Shown here in pieces: positions 44,900-54,090 of a stretch of 64,000 nucleotides of DNA (position 1 is its first letter; every line of letters starts with the position of its first letter). The stretch is from positions 8,844 through 72,843 of the forward strand of contig VSDK01016260.1 of the NCBI GenBank assembly GCA_009767595.1, read 5' to 3'. The DNA comes from Symbiodinium kawagutii (taxonomy: Eukaryota > Sar > Dinophyceae > Suessiales > Symbiodiniaceae). A program made the position numbers and the translations under genes. A model generated the notes under the pieces. It made no database searches. It had not been told where the DNA came from and saw nothing but the letters and a program-made list of their open reading frames with translations.

Positions 44900-46855
44900 T
44901 CATTCGCCCTCCAGTTTGTCGGTGCGTGAGCGTTTGTTCAACAAAATTTCAATTTGGTCCATCTGTTGCTGCATACGACGGTCCATGTGGTTTTGGATGG
45001 CTGTCGACTGCTGATCCAGTTGCTGTCGAATGGATTGTGTCTGCTGAGCCTGAACATGCTGAGCCTGGGTCAATTGGTCCAACCGAGTTTCCAAGGAGCG
45101 AATCGTTGGGTGATCATCCAAATCCATAGGAACATCAGCATCCTGCGGCTTACTCAACTGAGCAGTAAGCTTGGCCTCCAGCTGATCCAACTGAGATTGG
45201 GACACCATCTTCTCCTGCGTCTGCCTCGAAGGCAACTGTTTGGCAGCTTCAGCCCACGGATCAGTGAGGCCATCCAGTGGTTGGTGAAGACGACTGCGTG
45301 TCCAAGAAGACGCTTCAATGGTGGGCACAGCAGGAGTCTTGGGGGGTTCAACCACCCTCGGCACAATGATGATGTCATAGGGGGTACTGTTCTCTTGGGC
45401 CAAGGTAACCACACTGGCCAAAGGCGGTGACGATGCTTTGGCCAACCAAATGATCCCATCACCGGATGCTGCACGGCCTGCTGGCTGCGTTGGGACTGCT
45501 GGCCATTGCCACAGCTTGAACAACTTCAACAAAGATTGGCGAGATGTGCCCCAAGGCAATGGGCTCAACTGGTAAACCTGACTGGTACCTGGATTCACAT
45601 AAGGCGCTTCTTGGCGGAATTGCTGGTGCACACCAGGAGCATGCTCGTTTGCAACCTTGAGGCCAAACCGTCGACCAACCCGGACCAACCATGTAGGACT
45701 GCACGATCGATGAGATGCAGCAACAGCATCACTGTACGTCATCTTGTTGAGCCACACCGTCTGATAGCCCTCATGCACATTGCGACCATCATTTGTGCGG
45801 ACTTCCACATAGAGACCGTTCTGCCCTGAAAGCCCACACACCTCTTTGAGCTTGTCACTACGGATGCGTGCAGCACAGCAAAACACAAAAGCCTCCCCCG
45901 CCTTGCACTTGCGAAAGTTGGATGACAAAAAGTCTTTATTCCACACATCAAGCAAGGGCTCAGTGGTTTGAACCGGATCGTCAGTGTCAGCTGGTCGATG
46001 CCAGGATGGACATTTACACCCCGCAGCTTTGCAGACCGTCAACATAGGAAGCAAGGACAATGCATGCTTGATTGGCGCACGACTGACTTCTGACCAGTCC
46101 TCGGTAACCTGATCTTGATACAGAAACAATTTCACTGTGGTGACCGGCACTTCACTGACCTGAGGAATGGCCTCTGGAATGTTCCGAGTAACCTTCTGAC
46201 CTCCCATTTGGATCAAGATGGCGGAGATGAGAATTGGTTCCCCCGTCGAAATACATTGTGCAGGAATGTGTTGCAAGGGTCCATGACTGGCGACCAAGGC
46301 AGCAGTAGGGTTCACAACCACAAAAGCCAATGCATCGCTCGTAATGGCAGCCGTGTTAAGGTAAGGGCCTACGTCTTCTTCTGAACACACGACAATCCCT
46401 TTGCCAACATTGCGCATTTGATGCAAGCCTATCTGATGTGCAGGTTCGTGGTTGGGCAGCACAAAGACACCAGGAGGAATACGAAGGTCACCTGGTGACA
46501 CTTGCATCTTCAAGCCAGCACCGTCTGTCTGCTTGTTGGTCGACCTGCCATAGGATTTGCCTTGTTTGGCACGTTCCTTGATCACAGAGTTCAGCTCGTC
46601 AGGTTTGATGAGCTTGAGCATCGGTCGATGATCATTAGCAGCTGCTTTCAATTGGTGCCAGGGGCGTTTGGAACCCATGGCAAGCTTGACCGTCTCAACA
46701 CCCAATGCAGAAAGAACCTCTTTGGATCTGCCAGTGGCCTGATCTTTGGCGACTCCATGCTCATGCAGTAACGTGGCGACCGCAAAGACCAATTGTTCAG
46801 GGTGGCCTCCAAGTGCAACCTCTCCAACTTGAAGGCCTCGACCACTGGTGATCAA
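44900..46855 (-). CDS. LINE ORF2: probable RNA-binding/structural protein
   Basis: A 651-codon frame between the methyltransferase and polymerase ORFs, in the position of a LINE nucleic-acid-binding protein. Around residue 280 a CKAAGCKCPSWH cluster could bind zinc, though it is not a classic CCHC knuckle. Residues ~430-520 have alternating strand/helix pattern (YQLSPLPWGTSRQSLLKLF) that might be an RRM-like fold, an inference only. Residues ~545-645 are Gln/Leu-rich with heptads (SLETRLDQLTQAQHVQ), a likely coiled coil for multimerisation, and the end is basic. The open stretch starts at TTG (46,855), overlapping the ORF1 stop as TTGA; the same frame is in fact open upstream to 46,991 and reads plausibly (AAAAWRFQFWQALITS), so the N-terminus may lie within ORF1 in the -1 frame. 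The first AUG is at residue 60. Ends with UGA at 44,902-44,900. Confidence 0.85.
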   Translation of the reverse strand: MITSGRGLQVGEVALGGHPEQLVFAVATLLHEHGVAKDQATGRSKEVLSALGVETVKLAMGSKRPWHQLKAAANDHRPMLKLIKPDELNSVIKERAKQGKSYGRSTNKQTDGAGLKMQVSPGDLRIPPGVFVLPNHEPAHQIGLHQMRNVGKGIVVCSEEDVGPYLNTAAITSDALAFVVVNPTAALVASHGPLQHIPAQCISTGEPILISAILIQMGGQKVTRNIPEAIPQVSEVPVTTVKLFLYQDQVTEDWSEVSRAPIKHALSLLPMLTVCKAAGCKCPSWHRPADTDDPVQTTEPLLDVWNKDFLSSNFRKCKAGEAFVFCCAARIRSDKLKEVCGLSGQNGLYVEVRTNDGRNVHEGYQTVWLNKMTYSDAVAASHRSCSPTWLVRVGRRFGLKVANEHAPGVHQQFRQEAPYVNPGTSQVYQLSPLPWGTSRQSLLKLFKLWQWPAVPTQPAGRAASGDGIIWLAKASSPPLASVVTLAQENSTPYDIIIVPRVVEPPKTPAVPTIEASSWTRSRLHQPLDGLTDPWAEAAKQLPSRQTQEKMVSQSQLDQLEAKLTAQLSKPQDADVPMDLDDHPTIRSLETRLDQLTQAQHVQAQQTQSIRQQLDQQSTAIQNHMDRRMQQQMDQIEILLNKRSRTDKLEGE

Positions 46856-49677
46856 TGCCTGCCAGAACTGAAATCTCCATGCTGCCGCTGCATCTGCTGC
46901 AAGGCGATCGGCCTGATTGGAGACCCTCGCCCAAACCGAAAGGACTGCACATGATTGGAACCCACAATCAAAACGAAAACCTGTGGCATGTCAAGTAACT
47001 CCACCTGCAAGGGAAATGGTGAGTGGGCCGGATGCAAAAGCACAGCAAACTGCTCAGTGGTACGAAGTGTAAGGCACACTTGTCCCCTATCATCGAGAGT
47101 GCGTATCACCATGACTGGGTTCCAATGTCCCTCATGCAAGACCGCGGAAACCAGCTCAGTGCATCGATGTGCTTCCAGAAACTCAGCAATCCAGAAATCC
47201 AGCAGCAAATTTCGATCCCGACAATGATTGAGAACCAATGGTTGGATAGCCTTGACCGTGGAGGCTCCTGCAATGGACCTCAGGTAGAAGGCCATCTCAT
47301 CATGTCCAACAGCTGCACCTTGGATCAACAGGGATTCCTGTCTGGGCAAGAACGATGACAAAAATGGTGAAAACTCCTGTGCTTCGTCAGGGGCAGTGTC
47401 CGCATGATACATGATGATACATTGCCAATTGTCAATCAAATCACTGAGCACCAGCCTTTGGCCCACAATGGAAAAGGGGACCAACTCCGAGTTGGGTTTG
47501 AGGCGGTTGGGACACAAGGCACGATCTGCAGCAACCAAGTCACGAATGATCGACGATGGCTGAACTTTACAGGTGGTCGCTACACGAAGGTCTGCATAGT
47601 AGATCACTACCTCTTTGGCAATCAAGGCTTCAGGCCGGATGCATGTACCTGGTGCAAACACTGGTGCCACGCCGTCAGCCACTGCACCGGTGCACAGAAC
47701 CTGGGAAGGATTTGAAGCAGCAGTGGCAACAGCTCTGGAACCCACCTCCTCATGTCGCGCCTGCACATCCTCAATGGCAAGCATCTGAGGGACAATTGTC
47801 TCATCTGCGTCTGACATTGCCGAGTCTGTTGGTTCATAGGTGTCAGTGCGCAACACCGTACCATCCGCACCTACAATGTCAACCGTGACACCCCCATTGT
47901 CTGGAGGAACCCATTCATCTGACAAGGGTCCTGGTGGACTGTCTGCAGGACCTGAAGCCAATGTGAAACCTGGCACCGCTCCCGGGAAAGCCGCATCCAG
48001 GAGTGGCTGCAACCTACGTGGCTCGACCGGCGAGACATCAGAGGGTGCTCGTCCCGTAGGAGTTGTGTCCGACGCAGGTGGATCCTGTGAACTGGGTGGC
48101 ATCACCAGCAACATGCTCTTGATTTGTCTTTCAAACTCCTGCATGGCCAAGGTATGTGTTTCTTTTGGAAAGATCATGTCACGCATGGCAAACAATCTCG
48201 TACAAAGGCGCCCTAAACCTGCACGAAGTGGCTCACGTTTGCGACCCCCCAACCCATAATGCAAGACGTGATCTTTCAAGGCACCTAGGATCCAACTGCT
48301 CTGGAGAGGAGATGCAATTTGCCCAAGGCCTGCAACCAAGAGTCGAGCAGGATGGTGTGGGAATTGGCATGGCATTCCTACCAGAATGGAGAGCTCCTTC
48401 GGGGCAGGATGTCGATACCTCTTGCCTTCCGGTGTGGGAAAAGCAATGACCGTGCCAAAGAATCCTCGGGACAACATCCTGTCAGTGGACAGCCCACTGC
48501 TCCGACAACCGCAAGCACAAGCCACCAGCTGGTTAGCCCAGCTGTGCAAAGCCGTGGGCATAGACTGGTGTAGCTGGGCTTCACATCTCGTCAAGTCAGC
48601 ACCAATTCGATCCAAGATCTGCAGTTCCTGGGCGGTCAAGGCAACCTGCTGCAAGACTGAATCTGGCAACTCTGGAAAGCATGGAAACAAGTCACTGACC
48701 TGGGGCGGTTGCGGCAATGATGGCAGAGGATGAAGCTGCACCTTGCCTATCAGAGGGTGGGTGAGAACACACCACCACCTTGTTCGCTGTGAGGGCCACA
48801 GCGACTGCAGATGAAGGATGATTTCCGAGAGAACAAAATTGGTGGCAACTTGGAATGCGTGCAAACACTGTTTCACATACTTGTCAGAGGGCGCTTGGCT
48901 CACGCACTCCAAAATGACAAATGGGCAGTCCAACATGTATGCATACCACAAGCCATACCCCAATGTGTGAGAGCGAACATCAGAGCCACCTTTCCTGTCT
49001 CCTCCAGTGCTGAATGGCTGGCAAGAGAAACCCATGGCCAACCCGTCATTGGTTGGTGCTGCCTGATGCAGCAATGCGAGTGTCTGCAATTCCCCAATGT
49101 CACCTTCAACAACCGTGGTATGTCCCATATCCCGGAGCAGTTGACAAAAGGCAGCCTGTTGCTCTACAGCTGCCGTAGTAGCAAAGCCACAAAAATGTCC
49201 ACCCGTACTCAACCCTGTGATACCAGCACACAACTCTTTGACACGGAACAATGAGTCGGCACTGACTGGCTGCAGTGCCAGCACCTGTGATTGCCCATCG
49301 GTCTGCAGGATTGTGCCTCGATGATCATGCATAACCCGCGAATTGAGAATGGAGACCCTGGCTGCTGGGATGGAGTGGGGGCAATCCAGCACAAATCCCT
49401 TCCCATGGATGACTGTGCGGCACCTGTAAGCATGCGTCTGATGAACAATGATGTCAGCTTTCAAGCTCACTCTTCCACCCGATGGCAAGTTCCAGAGAGA
49501 AGGCGGTTCAAACTGTGGCACCCCAACCTGATTGTGATCTGTCAACAAAGGTACACGGTCATAGAAACCGTTTTCCACCATGGCACCCCTACCAGGCCCA
49601 ATGTTCGGTGATAAAAGGCACCCTGGACTGTAAAGGCTTGAGCCCAATGCCTCATTCCAAACCACTATCATTACCAA
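46852..49677 (-). CDS. LINE ORF1: C5-cytosine DNA methyltransferase plus C-terminal domain
   Basis: A 941-codon frame; the first plausible AUG is residue 33 (49,581, context GCCATGG), since the 14-bp target duplication falls inside codons 4-9. Residues ~148-436 form a cytosine-C5 methyltransferase: motif I ELCAGITGLSTGG (148-160, SAM binding), motif IV GFSCQPFSTGG (216-226, catalytic C219; the usual Pro before Cys is Ser), motif VI LECV (256-259, Glu kept, usual Asn is Cys), motif VIII QRTRWW (297-302) and a motif X-like RHPAPKELSILVGMP (~421-436). All key catalytic residues are present. The ~460-640 linker is Pro/Asp-rich. The last ~270 residues hold a separate conserved-looking domain (AVGHDEMAFYLRS, HEGHWNPVMV) of unknown role. 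In the cell it would methylate CG or other cytosines, perhaps element DNA itself; this is inference. Confidence 0.93.
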   Translation of the reverse strand: MVMIVVWNEALGSSLYSPGCLLSPNIGPGRGAMVENGFYDRVPLLTDHNQVGVPQFEPPSLWNLPSGGRVSLKADIIVHQTHAYRCRTVIHGKGFVLDCPHSIPAARVSILNSRVMHDHRGTILQTDGQSQVLALQPVSADSLFRVKELCAGITGLSTGGHFCGFATTAAVEQQAAFCQLLRDMGHTTVVEGDIGELQTLALLHQAAPTNDGLAMGFSCQPFSTGGDRKGGSDVRSHTLGYGLWYAYMLDCPFVILECVSQAPSDKYVKQCLHAFQVATNFVLSEIILHLQSLWPSQRTRWWCVLTHPLIGKVQLHPLPSLPQPPQVSDLFPCFPELPDSVLQQVALTAQELQILDRIGADLTRCEAQLHQSMPTALHSWANQLVACACGCRSSGLSTDRMLSRGFFGTVIAFPTPEGKRYRHPAPKELSILVGMPCQFPHHPARLLVAGLGQIASPLQSSWILGALKDHVLHYGLGGRKREPLRAGLGRLCTRLFAMRDMIFPKETHTLAMQEFERQIKSMLLVMPPSSQDPPASDTTPTGRAPSDVSPVEPRRLQPLLDAAFPGAVPGFTLASGPADSPPGPLSDEWVPPDNGGVTVDIVGADGTVLRTDTYEPTDSAMSDADETIVPQMLAIEDVQARHEEVGSRAVATAASNPSQVLCTGAVADGVAPVFAPGTCIRPEALIAKEVVIYYADLRVATTCKVQPSSIIRDLVAADRALCPNRLKPNSELVPFSIVGQRLVLSDLIDNWQCIIMYHADTAPDEAQEFSPFLSSFLPRQESLLIQGAAVGHDEMAFYLRSIAGASTVKAIQPLVLNHCRDRNLLLDFWIAEFLEAHRCTELVSAVLHEGHWNPVMVIRTLDDRGQVCLTLRTTEQFAVLLHPAHSPFPLQVELLDMPQVFVLIVGSNHVQSFRFGRGSPIRPIALQQMQRQHGDFSSGRH
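49653..49666. repeat. Target-site duplication, 5' copy
   Basis: cattccaaaccact, identical to 39,822-39,835. Confidence 0.8.
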
Positions 49678-49704
49678 CCCTTGTCAGTTACCATCAACCT
49701 TCAA

Positions 49705-49722
49705 NNNNNNNNNNNNNNNNNN
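49705..49722. other. Assembly gap (18 N)
   Basis: Undetermined bases within the degenerate repeat flanking the LINE, 38 bp beyond the 5' target duplication. Confidence 0.99.
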
Positions 49723-50670
49723 AGAGGGTCATGAAACAGTATTGTAACCGTTGACCATTACCACTGGCTTCAATCATTGATCATTACCACTACCTTTAAC
49801 CATCAATTCGTGCATTAATCATCAATCACTAGGCACCCACCATTTCCAGCCGCCCAGACTAAGGCCCGGGCCATGTCTAAGCATTTGCGCTGCATCTCGG
49901 CGACAATGCAGCACTTTCCCGGCCGGTGAGCCGCCCCAAACCTCCCTGAAATGATGACTTCATAGTTTGGATAGCGAAGCCATGGGATTTTTTTGTGTTT
50001 TTTTTGCATAGTTTTTGGATGTCTTGTTTTGATTTAGAAGTCTCTGAGGGACTTTGAGGAACTTGAATCTTTTAGATCTGCCTCGACTGGTGGCAGTAGA
50101 TCCACACATTTTTGCATCTGAGGCAATGTCGGTGAGAAATCCAATGATGACAACACAGGACCCTGACAATTTCAAGACTTGAAGGGATGTGACGGGAGTC
50201 GTGGAAAGGTGCTGTTCATGGCAGGTGGTGTCAGCAATAGCGATTTTGTCGTGGACGTGAATTTTAGAACATGGCCAGTGCGCTTGCACCGCTTCTGAGC
50301 TTTGTGAGGATACCACCAAGCGGGCTGGTTGGCAGTCTGCAAGGACTGCTGGGTTCCAGCTTTCCTCTTGATGAAAGGTAATTATGGCCACCTCCTATTT
50401 GGTTACAGCAACTCACCACAGATCCTTTACAGATATCGAACGCGGAGGTGGATACTGGAAGCTTCTTGGGAACAGCCAAGCCCGGCAAAAAAAACTGCCC
50501 GGCTCGGGGATCCAGTGATCCGAGTTAAACCTTTAGTATTTTGCTGTGGGTGGTTCCCCGATCACCGCAAGTCCAAACTTGGGGATTCAATATGATCCTA
50601 TTCTCACTATGTTTCCATCATGTTCTCCCACACGCGAAGTGGGTCATGATGGACCCAGGGGGTGCTGTGC
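49723..50670. other. LINE 5' flank and unassigned sequence
   Basis: To about 49,840 the sequence is the same degenerate attaccact/atcaatca type as the 3' flank. After that a minus-strand frame (49,960-50,391) has some protein-like composition but no recognisable family. Confidence 0.4.
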
Positions 50671-50725
50671 CCCTAGTGGACCCTAGTGGACCCTGGTGGA
50701 CCCTGGTGGACCGTTGTGGACCCTT
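50671..50725. repeat. 10-bp minisatellite
   Basis: About five copies of gtggaccct(a/g). Confidence 0.88.
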
Positions 50726-52440
50726 GGCGTCCCATTGAGCCATCGAGCCATCGACCCAGGATGGAGATGGTCTCCGAGATTGGCACCAGAAGCGACCACT
50801 GTGCGTGCCGAGTCGGCCATGACTTGGGGCATGGTGAATGGATGTCGATGGTTCATAGATATGATGAGGGGAATGATGAGGTGAGAATGGTTGGTTGTGG
50901 ATTGGGTCATACTGTAGTTATAGCGGCATCAAAACATAATGCAGCATATAGGCTTAATTGTAACATCGGACAGGATGGCTACCACCCAAACAGAATAGGT
51001 TAGGAGGAGGCGACTCTTCATGGCTCAGCTTTCAGAGACATCAGTGAGATCGGAAAAGAGCCCAACAAAACTCGTCCAGGCACCGCTTCCAAACAGATTG
51101 TCACATGCTTTGAGGTGGGCGCATATTGTCCAAGAATGGCGCTTTGGAGACATGAAGCAGTCAGAACCCTGGGACTGAGAGATTTCTCAAAGTGAGAAGT
51201 GTCTCAGCTCCGATGGCATCAAGGCGGGAGCTCTGCCGAAAGCTTGGTCTCTCCTTCGAGAGGATGTGTTCCTCCATGTTCGTTGGAGACTCAGATCCCC
51301 CTGCGATGCTAGAAACCTGACCCAAATGGATTGATCTCCTTGCGAAAGGAACGAAAACATTTGATGGAGTCCTTGGTCGGAACCTTGGGATTGAAAAATG
51401 CGCAGCAAATACGAAGGACTGGCTGTGTGAAACTCTTGGCGAGCTGCGAGATGTGTAGTGTGTCTTCATGGGGACTGAGATGCAAGTGGGCCTCCTTCCC
51501 GGCACCTTCAAGGAGGAGGAATACAGCACTAAGGACAAGGTGCGAGGTGTGGCCAAGTGCTGTCTAAGTGGGCTCGAGTGTTTTTTTCTGGTCTTCATTT
51601 TCAATCATGTTCAAAACCGGAGAGCTTGCCCATAATTCCAAGCAGCTAGCCGCTAGCCAAGCAAAATCGTTGCCAGATGCCTGACTGGAACCTGGTAAAA
51701 GCTGCAGTGGTCATGACCTCACAGCTGCAACACGGCACCATAATATGGATCCACTTGGAGCACTGTGTCGCCATATTGCTGCCCTGCCTAAGGTGGGAGG
51801 TCTGTTTCCCAACATCATGCATGCGCAAAGGGGTCAGAGGTCTGGCAGGCCAGCTGTCCAGGGCAGAGTTGAGGTGAAGGTTTTTGCTGCCTTCTTCCTG
51901 ATTTCTGATGTTTCTGTGCAGGTATCAGACGGGCAACTTTGGCGATAAGGCCAGACTTCCTGTATACCAGATGATGCAAAGGCGCAGCTGACACCTCTTG
52001 CATCGGTTGAGTATGTTGCTCGCTGATCGTGATATTGCTGCCAACAAAGATAACTTTGGCCGCTGGTCTGGTTGTTTTTGACTTTCAAGATACCATTCCC
52101 TTATTGTTTCGAGCGCACTTTTTGGCAGGACAAGCGGCAAGGACCCAGGATATCCCAAAGCCGTGAATCTTCATCCCAACTCCTTGATGTTTGGACATGA
52201 TCAGTGCAGACCTCAGGAATGACGAGACATAAAGTACCGTGAGAAGATTCAATTATTGGAAGACAATGGTATTGATGCTGTTCACTGGTCTATCACCGTG
52301 CGAAAAATAAGTGCAATCCATTGTCAATTTCAATCAATCATTTCGATTTCCGTAAGACCGAAGGCAATGGCAATCTGGTGCACATTTGGTTGCAGTTGAT
52401 CAGTAGCTGCATGTGAGTGTGTGTGTATGTATTGTTTGAA
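50726..52440. other. No gene recognised; possible exons
   Basis: Plus-strand frames near 51,010-51,180 and 51,700-51,880 are open with AG acceptors nearby and could be exons of a gene ending at 53,890, but more than one frame is open and I cannot choose. Confidence 0.3.
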
Positions 52441-52615
52441 AGCAGCTGGTTGCAAAAGGAGCTGTTTGAGCTCGCCAGTGGCCTCTTTCCAGAGGATTCC
52501 CTCTATTTGCAGTCACTATCGCCGGCAAACACACTGTCGTTACGGCGGTTTCACTGTCACTCTGTTCGACGAAAAGAGACAGGCCATGCTGGGCACGTTG
52601 GCTTGTCAGCATGTC
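52441..52615 (+). CDS. Candidate exons, unknown product
   Basis: Two plus-strand stretches look coding: WLQKELFELASGLFPEDSLY at ~52,448-52,510 and, in another frame, YGGFTVTLFDEKRQAMLGTL at ~52,545-52,610, ending at cttgtcag. They may belong to the same unknown gene as the terminal exon at 53,681-53,890. Confidence 0.35.
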
Positions 52616-53591
52616 TGGTATATAAACGTGCCTGCTTCGGAAGTGGAAAAATCTCAACCACCATCCCTACATCCCTTTCTGAAATGATCCATCTTTTCCG
52701 CGACGTACTGGCACTCATCCGGTGGCATTAGCACATTGTGCGTTTCCAGGATTATCTCCAGAACATGGGGTCAACCAGAAAACAACCCGGGACATTTTGC
52801 TGTTACAAGCTGCCTTTGATGATATCGTCGCCAGTCCTTTGATGCCCTGAGTAGCTGTAGGTCCGTTGGGATGACACAACATGTTTCAAGCATTCTCTTC
52901 GTGGCAAAGCCACAGGAACTTGGGACTCTTTTCGTTGTTTGCGCGACTTTCCAGTGCTTTGAAATGTTAAAGTTTGCCCAGGTTTCATTGCCCCTGGTTA
53001 GCATTCTACACCATCCAGCCCGAGCCTTATCGCTGCGCGAAAAGACCATGAGACACCATTCACAGTGACAAAAAAGTCCTGCTTTGACCACAGTGTACTG
53101 TGTTTTTGTGCTCTTTCCATGGGGGCACCCTCGATGCTTGGTTTCCTGAGGCAGACCACCAAGCTCTACGCTTATGATGTATCAGAGGCGTTTTGGTCAT
53201 TGATGCTGTCGGAGAAGCAACTCAATCTTCCCCCGTAGGTGACTACCCTTGAAAGTCAAGTAGTTCATCATATTTAACTTGAGATTTACGGGCACAAATA
53301 CAAAACCAGCAGATGTCAGAGTGGACTGGTTTGTCGCTGTCTTTACCAGTTCACACATGTCCATAGACTGTCCATAGAGCCAAATCAGGAAGACTGTAAC
53401 GATATTTCTTGAGACCTTCCACAGCTCAAGTGACTCAAGTGGTCCCTGAGAATCCCACCTGACCCACCAAGTGGCACTTCCCCAGGAGTTTCCTATACCA
53501 CACTGCCAGGCGAGCCCCTTCGCCCTGCTACTCTTCTGCTCTGAGCCTGGGCCAATCTATCAGGACTTCACACATACCATGCAGGTGCGGT

Positions 53592-53627
53592 GCTGTGCCG
53601 AGGGCTGTGCCGAGGGCTGTGCCGAGG
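53592..53627. repeat. 12-bp triplicate
   Basis: Three exact copies of gctgtgccgagg. Confidence 0.9.
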
Positions 53628-53680
53628 GTATGGAGTTGTCGAAGTCATCGCAGGTGCTCACGTGGTTAACCGTCGCCCTC

Positions 53681-53890
53681 GCAGGGATTCGGGATCAGAC
53701 GCAGCGTAGTCCGCGGTGGATTGACAGACTGATTGTGTGGGAGCCATGGATGCGGCGCATCTTGGGAACTTCAAAGGTGCCTTGGTGCATTGACTGGGTG
53801 CCCAACTCCAAAGCAAACGTGAAGTTTTCCACTTCCCGTCCCTTCAATGATTGGGGCAGTGTTCGGGTGAGGCTGAGCCGCAATCCTTGA
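53681..53890 (+). CDS. Terminal exon of an unknown gene
   Basis: After a ctcgcag acceptor the plus frame reads IRDQTQRSPRWIDRLIVWEP and then KVPWCIDWVPNSKANVKF and ends FNDWGSVRVRLSRNP-stop at 53,890. The Trp-rich, charged composition is protein-like and the border signals are good. I recognise no family. Upstream exons may lie at 52.4-52.6 kb. Confidence 0.5.
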   Translation, partial: AGIRDQTQRSPRWIDRLIVWEPWMRRILGTSKVPWCIDWVPNSKANVKFSTSRPFNDWGSVRVRLSRNP

Positions 53891-54090
53891 GCCCTGCATT
53901 TGTGCATTTCGTTCCGTCCCCAACATGCCTTCCAAAGGCATGACTGAAGGTGGGCACAAGGGCAAGGGTGGGTTGGGAGCATTGGTGCGTTGAGTTTGAG
54001 ATGTTGAGTGCCAGGTGTGTCGTTGAATGATTGCAGTCTGTCTGAGGATTTCTGGCTCAAAGTTAGCCAGCCAATGCCAACCATTTAGCC

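Larger units (their letters stand above)
39836..49652 (-). mobile_element. Full-length LINE carrying a DNA cytosine methyltransferase
   Basis: A ~9.8 kb non-LTR retrotransposon on the minus strand. Its 5' end lies near 49,652, followed by ORF1 (methyltransferase), ORF2 (Cys/His and coiled coil) and ORF3 (endonuclease, reverse transcriptase, RNase H), then a 63-bp 3' region ending in two copies of acaaaagtg. There are no LTRs or integrase. A perfect 14-bp duplication flanks it, as expected from target-primed insertion. All three frames are long and unbroken except for the single UGA between ORF2 and ORF3, so this is a young copy. I recall methyltransferase-bearing LINEs being reported from Symbiodinium (de Mendoza and colleagues, 2018); this copy fits that class. 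Confidence 0.95.

Noticed and set aside
44685..44903. A 72-codon ORF starting with ATG that overlaps the ORF2 stop (ATGA)
   Set aside because: It is out of frame with ORF3 and ends within the endonuclease region; a short restart product is possible, but nothing supports a function.
39836..49652. An LTR retrotransposon or a virus-like element
   Set aside because: No terminal repeats, integrase, protease or envelope were seen; the AP-type endonuclease and target duplication indicate a LINE.
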